Source of the DNA: Lachnospiraceae bacterium
Lineage (GTDB): Bacteria > Bacillota > Clostridia > Lachnospirales > Lachnospiraceae
Length of the DNA stretch: 64,000 nucleotides
Assembly: GCA_910575445.1 (NCBI GenBank)
Contig: CAJTFW010000004.1
Coordinates: 186,001-250,000, forward strand
Direction: 5' to 3'
The notes beneath the pieces are model-generated. The model was not told the origin of the DNA. It saw nothing but the letters and a program-made list of their open reading frames with translations, and did not search any database. Each line of letters starts with the position of its first letter. Within the stretch, counting starts at the first letter, position 1. Positions 54,316 to 63,363 of the stretch are shown here, one piece after another. The position numbers and the translations under genes are program-made.

Positions 54316-56022
54316 TTATTTTAATTCTTCTACCAGTTTCTCAAGTGCAGCCAGCGCCTCGTCTGGAAGCTTGTCATAACCATCTTTTGCAGTTGCAAAT
54401 TTGGCAACAGCATCTACGCGGTTCTGCATCGCACTCTTAAGTGCAGCTACATACTCTGCGTCCTGAAGATTTGGTGTAAAGTCTCCGGTCTTTCCTGGCC
54501 AGTCGTTCATAATCTCGATATCGTCAAATGGACCCCACTTTTCGAATTTAGCAGTTCCTTCTACAATAGCCTCTAAGATACCAAGGGTATCTGCTGGTTT
54601 TACTTTATTGCCCATAAAGTCACCGGTATTGACAATATAGCAATCTACGTTCTTCTCCTCTACGAGCTTTTTGAATTTCTCATAGTCATTTACCAGCGGA
54701 TAAGTTCTAAATGGGTTTGCATATGGTACAATACGAAGTGCATTTAAGTCTGTACCAGCTGCTACACGCTCTGCAGTAGAAGTCTTGGTTGCAAGCGTTG
54801 CACCCATAACAGAAGCAAGTGCAGCACCATTTAATTTTACAACTGGTGGAATGGTTGGGTCTTTCATAATCCAGAAGATTGCATTTACTGGTGCATTAAT
54901 CTTATCCACGCGGTTTGGAGACCACAGCTTGGATTTGATTGCACGACCATTACCATTTCTGATATCCTCTGTTACTAACTGAATCTTGCCATCCTCATCC
55001 ATCGTAGCAGAACAGTTCTGAGCGGTCAGAAGATATTTGTTGTCCGGGCAACCGGTTGGATAATCCGCAGTCTTATCAAAATATGTCGGCTCCAAAGCTA
55101 CCGAAGAACAGGTCTCTGTATTGATAATAAATGCGTCGTCATGCAGTACGGTGATACCATATTTTCCACCATGTTTTGCATGAGTCAGTGTGGATTTACC
55201 GGAGCCTGACAGACCAAATACGCTTGCCACATATTTTCTGCCATCTGCAAGCACATACTCTTTCTGTCCACCGTGGCAGCTTGCATAGCCATTTCTGTTA
55301 GCCAGTGCCCATGCCATGGTCAGAGTACCTTTTTTGTGCTCTCCAAAATATTTCATACCCAGAATCGCTGCGCAGTTCTGGTTGGTATCAAAATAACACA
55401 GTGTCAGCGGGTCGCTTAAGCAGCTGTAGTCAAGGTCTGGACGCTCTACAGGAGCCCACTGCGGATCAGAGAAGATATAGATATCCGGCTCTTTGCCATC
55501 GCCAACTGGCTTGGATGTCTTATACATCTTCACATACTCGTCAGACATATACTGGAAGTTAATCATCCAGTTATAGAGAAGGTTCTCTTCTCCTTCTGGA
55601 ATCAGAAGGTGTGCCTTTACCATAAATTCCGGGTCAAGTCCTACAAAACACTCTGCATGATACATGGTTTTCCAACGTGTCTCATAGATTGCATCCATAA
55701 CAATCTTATCTAATTTCTCCTCATTGACACCTGGCTCACCCTTGATACGGCGTGCCTGTGCATAACGGCCTGTTACCGCACCATCGTTAAACAGCAGAAC
55801 CTTAGCATCCTGCTCAAGACCAAACTCTTCGCCTCTGTATACCGGCATATCTGTAACGATAGTTCCCGGAGAATTCTTCGCTAAGTCATAAGCTTCTTTT
55901 AAAGTATTTACCTTTACTACGTTATTTCCGTAAAAAGCTGCTTCAATAATAGAACGTGTTTTTGAGAAACCTGGCTTTCCTTTGCCAATCTCACTGAGCG
56001 GATAATAGGCTTTTGTTGACAT
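54316..56022 (-). CDS. pckA: Phosphoenolpyruvate carboxykinase (ATP)
   Basis: PckA interconverts oxaloacetate and ATP with phosphoenolpyruvate and CO2; in anaerobes it often runs toward oxaloacetate. The protein (568 aa) has the kinase loop SVFGLSGSGKSTLTH, the metal-binding HDDAFIIN, the nearby GKQEY-like KEYVLADGR region, and the C-terminal NTGDFMGNKVKPADTLGI. GAGGAGGACAC precedes the ATG. It has its own promoter and terminator. Its GSGKST P-loop and length place it in the ATP-dependent class. Confidence 0.95.
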   Translation of the reverse strand: MSTKAYYPLSEIGKGKPGFSKTRSIIEAAFYGNNVVKVNTLKEAYDLAKNSPGTIVTDMPVYRGEEFGLEQDAKVLLFNDGAVTGRYAQARRIKGEPGVNEEKLDKIVMDAIYETRWKTMYHAECFVGLDPEFMVKAHLLIPEGEENLLYNWMINFQYMSDEYVKMYKTSKPVGDGKEPDIYIFSDPQWAPVERPDLDYSCLSDPLTLCYFDTNQNCAAILGMKYFGEHKKGTLTMAWALANRNGYASCHGGQKEYVLADGRKYVASVFGLSGSGKSTLTHAKHGGKYGITVLHDDAFIINTETCSSVALEPTYFDKTADYPTGCPDNKYLLTAQNCSATMDEDGKIQLVTEDIRNGNGRAIKSKLWSPNRVDKINAPVNAIFWIMKDPTIPPVVKLNGAALASVMGATLATKTSTAERVAAGTDLNALRIVPYANPFRTYPLVNDYEKFKKLVEEKNVDCYIVNTGDFMGNKVKPADTLGILEAIVEGTAKFEKWGPFDDIEIMNDWPGKTGDFTPNLQDAEYVAALKSAMQNRVDAVAKFATAKDGYDKLPDEALAALEKLVEELK

Positions 56023-56107
56023 TACTGTGTCCTCCTCATCTTATTCTTGGGGCTCCGTATAGAAAAATGGCCATCCGATTATGCCTTTTTCAACCCCATT
56101 ACACCTA

Positions 56108-56135
56108 ATTATACATTTTGTGAAAAAAAAGTCAA
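56108..56135 (-). promoter_or_regulatory. Sigma-A promoter of pckA
   Basis: TTGACT and TATAAT with a 16-bp, T-rich spacer on the minus strand, right after the stop of the small membrane protein gene. The leader to pckA is about 75 nt. Confidence 0.8.
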
Positions 56136-56137
56136 GT

Positions 56138-56488
56138 TTAAAAATATTGATTTAATGCTTTTTTAATCGCCATCCCATACCAGAACAGGACAATAAGAAA
56201 TACTATCATCATCATCCAATAAAGCGTATGAATATCTATCACATAATAATTCAACACGGAGACCATCCCATAAGCTAAAAGTGTACCTGAGAGCGTACCA
56301 AGCTTTGGGCTCATCTCATTTGCAAATCCTTGCAAATCTTTGCAGGTATTGACATCGGTATCTTTAAAGGTAAGAAAAAGCTTGATAATCTTTCCTTTAT
56401 TTTTCAAAACCCAGGCTGCATAGAGACCATATACCCCAACGAGCAGTATCATCAAATCCACTGCCTGCCAAAATCCATTTGAACTCAT
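56138..56488 (-). CDS. Small hypothetical membrane protein
   Basis: A 116-residue protein with three hydrophobic segments: VDLMILLVGVYGLYAAWVL near the N-terminus, LGTLSGTLLAYGMVSVLNYYVI in the middle, and LYWMMMIVFLIVLFWYGMAI near the C-terminus, with a charged KGKIIKLFLTFKDTDVNTCKDL stretch between the first two. No motif that I recognise. AGGAG precedes the ATG; it is 9 bp after thrC, so it is probably co-transcribed with it. Function unknown. Confidence 0.7.
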   Translation of the reverse strand: MSSNGFWQAVDLMILLVGVYGLYAAWVLKNKGKIIKLFLTFKDTDVNTCKDLQGFANEMSPKLGTLSGTLLAYGMVSVLNYYVIDIHTLYWMMMIVFLIVLFWYGMAIKKALNQYF

Positions 56489-56497
56489 CCTATGCTC

Positions 56498-57991
56498 CTA
56501 TTCTGCCTTTAAGAAATCTTTGACTACACATTTCATCTGCCCGACTTCACATACGGTATTGTGACGAACGGGTGCTGTGCGAATCTCTTCAATCGCCTTT
56601 GGAACGGTTACGCCAGACAGTGTACAGAGCTCATCCACCAATGCAAAGTCTCCCAAGTCGCCATATTTTTCTGCATCAATCGCTTCCATTACACTTCTGG
56701 TAAATTTATATGGGCTGGCGGTGGAGGCAATCACCATCTTTGTCTTATCGCCAGTCTCTTCTCTGTACTTCTTACCAGCACAGGCAGCCACAGCGGTATG
56801 AGTATCCATTACATAGCCCGTATCGTTAAATGTTTCACGAATTATCGCCTTAGTCTCTTCTTCTGTCGCAAAATATCCACAGAAATCTTCTAATTGTTCC
56901 TGCATCTTTGGCGTAATCTTATACATTCCATCTTTTGTCAGTGCTTCCATCAGCTCCCGGTCTTTTTTAGCGTCGGCTTCTGCAATGCGATAAATCAGAC
57001 GCTCTAGATTGCTGGAGATTAAGATATCCATAGATGGAGAGGAAGTCAGGATAAACGCTCTGTTTCTGTCATAAGTGCCTGTCTGGAAGAAATCATAGAG
57101 CACTTTGTTGGCATTGGACGCACAGATAAGCTTTCCAATCGGTACTCCCATCTGTTTTGCATAGTACGCCGCTAAAATATTTCCAAAATTGCCAGTTGGT
57201 ACTACAATATTTAACTTCTCCTCTTCTGTCAGCTCCTGGCTCTCTAAAAGTTTCCCCCAGGTATAGACATAGTATACAATCTGTGGCACTAAGCGGCCAA
57301 TATTGATAGAATTGGCACTTGAGAACTGAAAACCAGCTTCTTTTAATTCTTCTTCTAATATCCGGTCGCCAAAGATCGCTTTCACGCCACTTTGTGCATC
57401 GTCAAAATTCCCTTTGATGCCAACCACCAGCGTATTCTCACCTTTTTGTGTCACCATCTGCTTTTCCTGAATCGGACTGACACCATTCTTGGGATAGAAG
57501 ACAATAATCCTTGTCCCTGGCACATCAGCAAAACCCGCAAGTGCCGCCTTTCCGGTATCGCCAGAAGTTGCAGTCAAAATCACAATCTCGCGGGTAATCT
57601 GGTTCTTCTTCGCTGCGGTTGTCATCAGATGTGGCAGAATCGAGAGTGCCATATCTTTAAATGCAATCGTTGCCCCGTGAAACAACTCCAGATAGTAGAC
57701 GCCATCCACTTTCACTAAAGGCGCAATCACCTCTGTATCAAATTTATCATCATAGGCACTTTTGATACAGTGCTTTAATTCTTCCTCGGTATAGTCCGTA
57801 AGAAACAGTCGCATCACTTCATAAGCAGTCTCCTGATAAGACATCTTCGAGAGCTTATCGGGAGTTATCGTAAGCTTTGGTATCTCATTTGGCACAAACA
57901 GACCGCCGTCTTTGGCAAGTCCTTGCAAAATAGCCTGCGATGCTGTCACTTCTTCTTCGCCACCTCGTGTACTTTTGTATAACAATTCCAT
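56498..57991 (-). CDS. thrC: Threonine synthase
   Basis: ThrC is a PLP enzyme converting O-phosphohomoserine to threonine. The 497-residue protein has the N-terminal MELLYKSTRGG, the PLP-binding ATIAFKDMALSILPHLM (Lys), ILTATSGDTGKAALAGF, NFGNILAAYYAKQMG, and SANSINIGRLVPQIVYYVYTW. This is the longer, microbial type that resembles the E. coli and yeast class. AAAGGAAT lies before the ATG. No T-box was found upstream. Confidence 0.96.
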   Translation of the reverse strand: MELLYKSTRGGEEEVTASQAILQGLAKDGGLFVPNEIPKLTITPDKLSKMSYQETAYEVMRLFLTDYTEEELKHCIKSAYDDKFDTEVIAPLVKVDGVYYLELFHGATIAFKDMALSILPHLMTTAAKKNQITREIVILTATSGDTGKAALAGFADVPGTRIIVFYPKNGVSPIQEKQMVTQKGENTLVVGIKGNFDDAQSGVKAIFGDRILEEELKEAGFQFSSANSINIGRLVPQIVYYVYTWGKLLESQELTEEEKLNIVVPTGNFGNILAAYYAKQMGVPIGKLICASNANKVLYDFFQTGTYDRNRAFILTSSPSMDILISSNLERLIYRIAEADAKKDRELMEALTKDGMYKITPKMQEQLEDFCGYFATEEETKAIIRETFNDTGYVMDTHTAVAACAGKKYREETGDKTKMVIASTASPYKFTRSVMEAIDAEKYGDLGDFALVDELCTLSGVTVPKAIEEIRTAPVRHNTVCEVGQMKCVVKDFLKAE

Positions 57992-58060
57992 TTTTGTTCA
58001 TTCCTTTACTTTGGCATCTTTTTTGTTTCGGTCACATTGTATCATAAGCATACAAAAAAA

Positions 58061-58085
58061 GAAAGAGGCTTATGCCCCTCTCTTT
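58061..58085 (-). terminator. Terminator after the SleB-like gene
   Basis: AAAGAG-AGGGGC and GCCTCTTTC pair on the minus strand and are followed by TTTTTTTG, directly at the stop codon of the hydrolase gene. Confidence 0.78.
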
Positions 58086-58820
58086 TTACATTGTATAAAA
58101 AATATGATTTCCATGTTCTAATACCCGGTTCAAGGACTGGTCAAACCAACCTTCTTTACTGCTAATCGCACGAAAATACAGCGCACCAGCCGATACATCT
58201 TCGCCGCTCATCACTCTTGCAACGGCTTCTATTGTATCTGAAGAAATTGTGACTTTGTCAATCCTTCCGTCCGCAGTGGGAGAAAACTGTGCTCTTCCTT
58301 CACTTCTTTCGTAGACCACCTCAGAGATGGTATCTGGAAATTGGGCGCTTCTTACGCGGTTCATCACCACATTCGCCACTAGCATCTTGCCGGTTGTATC
58401 TTCACCTCCGGCTTCTGCCTCTACTATTTTGAGAAGTATCTGATACTCCTGTTCGCCTAAACCATAACTGTTGTCCGAAGCCACAGAAATAACCTCTTCT
58501 GCCTCGGCCTCCTCTTCTGTCTCTGCCGGTTCTTCTAACACTTCTTCTGTTTCTTCCGGCGTTGTCTCCTCTGTCGGTGCTTCCAAAGAAGCCTCCTCTG
58601 ATTTGATTACTTCTTCTCCCTCTGTTGGTATTTCTGTTTCGACGTTTTCTTCCCCTATCTGGACGTCTTCCTGAAAAGCAGTAGTCAGCTCTTCATTTTG
58701 TACATCCTCTGCAGCATATACAGTCATGATACCTCTGCTGCAGGAGTCGGAGGATGCCAGGCTTGTTGTCATGAGGACTCCCCCAAAGACAAGCGCAGCA
58801 CCTCGATAGCATCTACACAT
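58086..58820 (-). CDS. SleB/CwlJ-like cell wall hydrolase
   Basis: A 244-residue secreted protein. It has a signal-like N-terminus (CYRGAALVFGGVLMTTSLASS), a Glu/Thr-rich low-complexity linker (~40-115), and a C-terminal Hydrolase_2 domain (YQILLKIVEAEAGGEDTTGKMLVANVVMNRVRSAQFPDTISEVVYE...AQFSPTADG...ALYFRAISSKEGW...HIFYTM) with the EAEAGGE catalytic Glu. This domain cleaves cortex or cell-wall peptidoglycan; whether this copy acts in germination or in vegetative growth is not evident. It has its own promoter and terminator. Confidence 0.9.
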   Translation of the reverse strand: MCRCYRGAALVFGGVLMTTSLASSDSCSRGIMTVYAAEDVQNEELTTAFQEDVQIGEENVETEIPTEGEEVIKSEEASLEAPTEETTPEETEEVLEEPAETEEEAEAEEVISVASDNSYGLGEQEYQILLKIVEAEAGGEDTTGKMLVANVVMNRVRSAQFPDTISEVVYERSEGRAQFSPTADGRIDKVTISSDTIEAVARVMSGEDVSAGALYFRAISSKEGWFDQSLNRVLEHGNHIFYTM

Positions 58821-58864
58821 ACATACACTCCTTTTCTTTATTGTTCTTTGCGTTACAATGTGGG

Positions 58865-58894
58865 ATTATAGCCTGAGCGCAACACAAAAGTCAA
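58865..58894 (-). promoter_or_regulatory. Sigma-A promoter of the SleB-like gene
   Basis: TTGACT and TATAAT with an 18-bp spacer on the minus strand, ~45 nt before the start. A housekeeping promoter argues against purely sporulation-specific expression. Confidence 0.75.
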
Positions 58895-58964
58895 TATAAA
58901 TATTACAGATTTGTTAAGTATTATGAACTACTTTTTTCATTTTTATGACAAAAAATGAAAAAAA

Positions 58965-59000
58965 GAACGCTTTTCACAAAAAAATGTGAAAAACGTTCTG
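58965..59000 (-). terminator. Terminator of leuA
   Basis: AGAACGTTTTTCACA and TGTGAAAAGCGTTCT form a near-perfect stem followed by TTTTTTTC on the minus strand. Confidence 0.9.
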
Positions 59001-59024
59001 ATTTTTTGTTATTTTCCTTTTCTT

Positions 59025-60683
59025 TTATCGAACGGAATGGTTAATCGCCGTTAATAATGCATCGATGGAAGCACGGATAATATCGGGGTCAATCGCTGCT
59101 CCCCAATGTATTTTACCATCTTTTGTCTGGATTCCCACATAGGCGATAGCGCTAGAGCTAGAGCTTCTTGTCAGCGCATGCTCTTGATAGGTCACTAGAT
59201 TAAACTCAAATCCATAGGCTTTTTTCAGTGCATTGCTAACTGCATTTAAGCGACCATTACCAGAAGCCGAGGTCACACGCTTCTCTCCTGCATAGAACGT
59301 GGTAATCTCTGTTGTGATACCATTTACCTGTTTAAAATGCACTTCCAAAATCTGATATGGCGTCTTAATGCCCACAAATTTGGCTTCAAATACCTGATAG
59401 ATTTCTGCTGGCTGAAGCTCTTTATTCTGCTCATCAGACACTGCTTTTGCTGCATATCCCATCGCTTCACGCATCTTCGGCGGCATCACAATACCATAAT
59501 TTCTCTCCAGAATATAGCCAACACCGCCCTTACCAGACTGGCTGTTGATGCGAATTACATCTGCATCATAGCTTCTGCCAACATCTTGCGGGTCAATCGG
59601 CAGATACGGAACAGTCCAATGATTCGGGTCTTTTTCTTCAATCCATTTCATGCCTTTGGCAATTGCATCCTGATGAGAGCCAGAGAAAGCAGCAAACACC
59701 AGTTCTCCACTATAAGGATTGCGCTCATTGACTTTCATACCTGTATAGTGTTCATATCCTTCACAGATTTCATTCATATTGCTAAAATCAAGCTCGGGGT
59801 CCACGCCTTGCGCATACAGATTCATCGCCACCGTTACAATATCCACATTACCTGTGCGTTCTCCATTACCAAACAAGGTACCTTCTACACGGTCTGCACC
59901 AGCTAAAAGCCCCATCTCCGTATCCGCCACACCACAACCTCTGTCATTGTGCGGATGCAGAGAAAGAATGACATTTTCTCTATATTTCAGACGTTTGCTG
60001 ACATATTCAATTTGCTGTGCATAGACATGCGGCATCGAAAGCTGCACAGTCACCGGAAGATTGATAATTGCCTTTCTATCACTGGCTGGCTTCCAGATAT
60101 CCAACACTGCATTACAGACTTCCAGTGCATATTCCGGCTCTGTTCCAGTAAAACTCTCCGGGCTGTATTCAAAACGATAATCTGCGCCTTCCTCCTCTGT
60201 CAGCTCTTTTAAAAGTTTTGCACCTTCGACAGCAATCTCTAAAATCTCCTCTTTGGATTTATGGAACACTTGTTCTCTCTGTGCCAGAGAAGTCGAATTA
60301 TAGACATGAACAATCGCATTCTTGGCACCTTTTAACGCCTCAAAAGTCTTCCGAATAATATGCTCTCTTGCCTGTGTCAGCACCTGCACCGTCACATCAT
60401 CTGGTATCAGATTACGTTCAATCAGTGCGCGCAAGAATTCATACTCTGTCTCAGAAGCCGCCGGAAATCCCACTTCAATCTCTTTAAACCCAATCTTAAC
60501 TAACAACTGAAAGAATGAAAGCTTTTGTTCTAAGGTCATCGGAACAACCAATGCCTGATTCCCATCCCGAAGGTCTACGCTGCACCACACGGGTGCATGG
60601 TCCACATACTCCCTCTCTACCCAATCCATACTTCTCTCAGGTGGCATAAAATATTGTCTGGTATACTTTTTGTGATTCATCAT
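59025..60683 (-). CDS. leuA: 2-isopropylmalate synthase (long LeuA2 type)
   Basis: LeuA condenses acetyl-CoA with 2-oxoisovalerate, the first committed step of leucine synthesis. The 552-residue protein starts with the LeuA2-type region (YTRQYFMPPERSMDWVEREYVDHAPVW), then the catalytic domain with CSVDLRDGNQAL, LHPHNDRGCGVADTEMGLLAGADRVEGTLFGNGERTGNVDIVT, and the C-terminal LeuA allosteric domain (VTSASGNGRLNAVSNALKKAYGF, SSSAIAYVGIQ). AAGGAG lies 7 nt before the ATG at 60683; the frame extends into the T-box leader but that part is not coding. Controlled by a Leu T-box; no leuBCD follows. Confidence 0.96.
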   Translation of the reverse strand: MMNHKKYTRQYFMPPERSMDWVEREYVDHAPVWCSVDLRDGNQALVVPMTLEQKLSFFQLLVKIGFKEIEVGFPAASETEYEFLRALIERNLIPDDVTVQVLTQAREHIIRKTFEALKGAKNAIVHVYNSTSLAQREQVFHKSKEEILEIAVEGAKLLKELTEEEGADYRFEYSPESFTGTEPEYALEVCNAVLDIWKPASDRKAIINLPVTVQLSMPHVYAQQIEYVSKRLKYRENVILSLHPHNDRGCGVADTEMGLLAGADRVEGTLFGNGERTGNVDIVTVAMNLYAQGVDPELDFSNMNEICEGYEHYTGMKVNERNPYSGELVFAAFSGSHQDAIAKGMKWIEEKDPNHWTVPYLPIDPQDVGRSYDADVIRINSQSGKGGVGYILERNYGIVMPPKMREAMGYAAKAVSDEQNKELQPAEIYQVFEAKFVGIKTPYQILEVHFKQVNGITTEITTFYAGEKRVTSASGNGRLNAVSNALKKAYGFEFNLVTYQEHALTRSSSSSAIAYVGIQTKDGKIHWGAAIDPDIIRASIDALLTAINHSVR

Positions 60684-60722
60684 CTTTTCTCTCCTTATCA
60701 TCTCATTTTTCGAAAATGAAAT

Positions 60723-61031
60723 AAAAAAAAGTCTTCCATCCCAGGTCTTAAAACCCAGAGACGAAAGACAAACTGTCCTACGCGGTACCACTCTGATTTG
60801 TGAATGATTTCACACACTTTACGGATACGGATGAAACATCTTATATCCTTCCCTTGATAACGGCAGGGAACCCGTCTGTGTCTACTTTCTTCTATATAAT
60901 ATAGAAGATTTGGGACAGCCGCTCTGAGGCGAGTTCCATACATCCTATCCACTACCTCACACCAACCGGCAGCTCTCTGTATGCAAGTTTGTATGTACTA
61001 TTCCTCTTCTACGCATTTGCTTATTTCACTG
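60723..61031 (-). promoter_or_regulatory. T-box leader of leuA
   Basis: A ~300-nt minus-strand leader with AGAGTGGTACCGCG (60781-60794) and a terminator stem (GTCTTTCGTCTCTGGGT paired with CCTGGGATGGAAGAC) followed by eight Ts. The specifier region reads GGAA-CUC-GCCUCAGAGC, giving CUC, a leucine codon, which fits leuA. An internal AT-rich palindrome TTCTATATTATATAGAA is also in the leader. Confidence 0.93.
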
Positions 61032-61037
61032 AGGTAT

Positions 61038-61066
61038 ATGATAGCAAACTTTAAGGTGGTTGTCAA
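61038..61066 (-). promoter_or_regulatory. Sigma-A promoter of the leuA leader
   Basis: TTGACA and TATCAT with a 17-bp spacer on the minus strand, directly before the T-box leader. Confidence 0.82.
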
Positions 61067-61093
61067 GTGGGGGAGTGTGTATTTTGGATATAT

Positions 61094-61575
61094 AGGACGC
61101 TCGCCATGGCCTGGCAGATGTTCTTTCCAAAGGACGCTCGCCACGGCCTGGCAGATGTTCCTTCCAGACCCCGCTCTCGCTTAATGGACGCCTGTAGCGG
61201 TACTAAGCTCGCGACTGCGCGTACCGCTTGCGCTCGCTAAGTGCCGACGACGTCCAATGGGTCTTACAGGAACATCTGCCAGACCATGTCGGGCTGTGTA
61301 TCGGCTATGATACACACGCTGCGGGCGTAACACTTCACCCATACCCCTACACAATACTACGCGATAGTGTTTTATATACTATGGCTGACCATAGTCAGCC
61401 AGGGCGGGAGGGGAGTAGGTTCCTGAAAGACCCATTGGACGCCATCGGCACTTAATGAGCGCAAGCGGCGCCAAGCCGCGCAGTCGCGAATTTAGTACCG
61501 CTATAGGCGTCCATTAAGCGCGAGCGGGGTCTGGAAGGAACCTACTCCCCTTCCGCCCTGGCGTCCTAGCGTCCT
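61094..61575 (-). repeat. Palindromic element E4 (full copy plus partial duplicate arm)
   Basis: A ~445-bp full copy (61131-61575) in the same window orientation as E3, ending directly at the stop codon of the YdjM-like gene. In the sense of that gene, module A has the outer stem GGGGAGTAGGTTCC and module B has CTGGCAGATGTTCC, with matching complements. A 37-bp duplicate of the outer arm (61094-61130, AGGACGCTCGCCATGG... to TTCTTTCCA) precedes it on the plus strand. The other end shows a short tandem GGCGTCCT-AGCGTCCT. Confidence 0.9.
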
Positions 61576-62181
61576 CTATTCCATCCGTAAAAGAACCAGT
61601 GCCGCTTCCACCGCCGACACCACGCATCCCACGGTAAAGCACGCCGTATTCACCACACCTTTTGCGCGGCAAAGTCCTAAGCAGATTCCATCTTTCATCG
61701 GGTAAAACAGACGGACTTTCTTCATATTAAATAAGTCAATCGCCACATGCGACAGAAATCCTACTGTAAAATATGGTACTAACGCTGGCAGAATCATCAC
61801 CAGTGCAAAGTCCAGAATAAAAAGTGCTAAAAAAGAATGCATAAAAGAGCGGTGTGGCTGCTCTTTTCCAAAGGCGCAAGCCAGTACAAATATCAGGCAC
61901 CCGGAAATTATCCGAAGGATACTGCTGTCAGACATAATCTTCTGTACAATCCCGGTATCAAAAAAGTGGTCCAGTAAAAGTACCGCTCCCACAATAGCCG
62001 CTGTAATCAGTGTCACTTTATCTGCATCTTTGTGAGAATGAGACGTCCCCACATCAATATCACTGATAAGTGCTCCCACAGTGCCAGCTCCAGTCGCTAA
62101 GAGTAACTCGGTTATGGACTTTGGCTGTGTCACGGTCAAAGTCGCTGCAATTCCAATCATCATATGTGTCTTGCCAAGCAA
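61576..62181 (-). CDS. YdjM-like metal-dependent hydrolase family membrane protein
   Basis: A 201-residue protein of the YdjM/DUF457 type: the N-terminus LGKTHMMIGIAATLTV, GALISDIDVGTSHSH, HRSFMHSFLALFIL and GFLSHVAIDLFN provide the His/Asp set that is taken as a metal site in the family, among about five membrane segments. The start is TTG at 62181, chosen because AAGGGGGG lies 6 nt upstream and no ATG fits. Role unknown; family members are integral membrane proteins, some of them SOS-linked in E. coli, but no SOS box is seen here. Confidence 0.85.
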   Translation of the reverse strand: MLGKTHMMIGIAATLTVTQPKSITELLLATGAGTVGALISDIDVGTSHSHKDADKVTLITAAIVGAVLLLDHFFDTGIVQKIMSDSSILRIISGCLIFVLACAFGKEQPHRSFMHSFLALFILDFALVMILPALVPYFTVGFLSHVAIDLFNMKKVRLFYPMKDGICLGLCRAKGVVNTACFTVGCVVSAVEAALVLLRME

Positions 62182-62270
62182 AAATATCCCCCCTTACTTT
62201 TTTCTCATTTGTTGAATTTTGTCGATATTTCTGTCTTTATTATATACGCTCTGTATTCTTTTCGCAACCT

Positions 62271-63350
62271 CTATTTCCCCGCAATCACACGGTCTAAAGA
62301 CTCGCACAGTGCTTGTTCCTTCCTATATAATAGCGTATCCTGGTATAGCATTTTAAGCTTTGAAAAGACTAACTGTCTCAACAGCTCAAGCGCGGTGCAG
62401 ACAAGATAGACCACTACCGCAATCGCCACTGCATAGATAACTGCAAAATGCGTTCTGGCCACCTTGCTGGCATGGAAAAAATCCCATACCAGATAGCGAA
62501 TCAGATAATTATCATGCAGCAGATAGACTCCAAATGCAGCACTGGCTACTTTTAGAATCACCGCATCTAGCTTGCTCTCTCTCCATGGCATATTTTTTAC
62601 ACAGAGAAAAAGTGCACAGGTAGAGATAAGCGCTAATGGAGAGTTGTAGTTTAGAAAATACCCTATATCTTCCTGATGCATCTTGACTGACAGATAGACA
62701 CTTGCAAGTGCCATAAGAGACGATGTAATATAAACACACAGCCCATATAAAAAATACTTTTTATCCTGTCTTGTATGCAATTTGATATATCCAGCCAAAA
62801 GTGCCAGATAGCAAAACCACGAAAGCTCCCGCCCGGAAAATATACCATACGTATCCACTCGAAATATCATATGATTAACACTAAAAAAAATTGTCAAAAT
62901 AAACAGCAAATATTGATATTGTTTTTTTGTTAATCGTACTACTAACATACCTGCAAAAGGCAGTAAAAGGACGAATCCCATATATACCGAGGCAAACCAA
63001 TAGTTTCTTGCTGAGATTGGCAGAAGCGCTTTTACCCAATCTGCTCCTGTTGTTGCCCCATAAAAGTGATAGCACAGAAAAATCACAAGCGAATAAAAGA
63101 AAACCTGTCTCCAAAGCCTTAGTACCCTCTGTGCCTTAAATTCCTTATCAATGGAAAAATATCCAGAAAGCATTACAAAGCAGTTGACGTGCACAATAGA
63201 AAATGCCTGTATCAGATACGACAGAAAATAGTTTGTTGTTCCAAAGCCAAGTTTTGCAGTCACTCTCCCATGGAACAGACAGTGACCAACCACTATCATA
63301 TACATACAGAGAATTCGAAGCAGTTCAAAATTTACCTGTCTTTTTTTCAT
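62271..63350 (-). CDS. Acyltransferase 3 family membrane protein
   Basis: A 359-residue protein with about ten membrane helices. The N-terminus KRQVNFELLRILCMYMIVVGHCLFHGR and later YFLSYLIQ..VHVNCFVMLSGYF are typical of the acyltransferase 3 (OafA/WecH-like) family, which O-acetylates or otherwise acylates surface sugars. The ATG at 63350 follows GAGGTGAG, which overlaps the stop of the upstream gene. It likely modifies a surface polymer together with the cut-off gene upstream, but no substrate is visible. Confidence 0.88.
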   Translation of the reverse strand: MKKRQVNFELLRILCMYMIVVGHCLFHGRVTAKLGFGTTNYFLSYLIQAFSIVHVNCFVMLSGYFSIDKEFKAQRVLRLWRQVFFYSLVIFLCYHFYGATTGADWVKALLPISARNYWFASVYMGFVLLLPFAGMLVVRLTKKQYQYLLFILTIFFSVNHMIFRVDTYGIFSGRELSWFCYLALLAGYIKLHTRQDKKYFLYGLCVYITSSLMALASVYLSVKMHQEDIGYFLNYNSPLALISTCALFLCVKNMPWRESKLDAVILKVASAAFGVYLLHDNYLIRYLVWDFFHASKVARTHFAVIYAVAIAVVVYLVCTALELLRQLVFSKLKMLYQDTLLYRKEQALCESLDRVIAGK

Positions 63351-63363
63351 CCTTGTCTCACCT

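Noticed and set aside
57992-58060. T-box or other leader upstream of thrC
   Set aside because: Only ~70 bp separate thrC from the upstream terminator, and no leader signature is seen.
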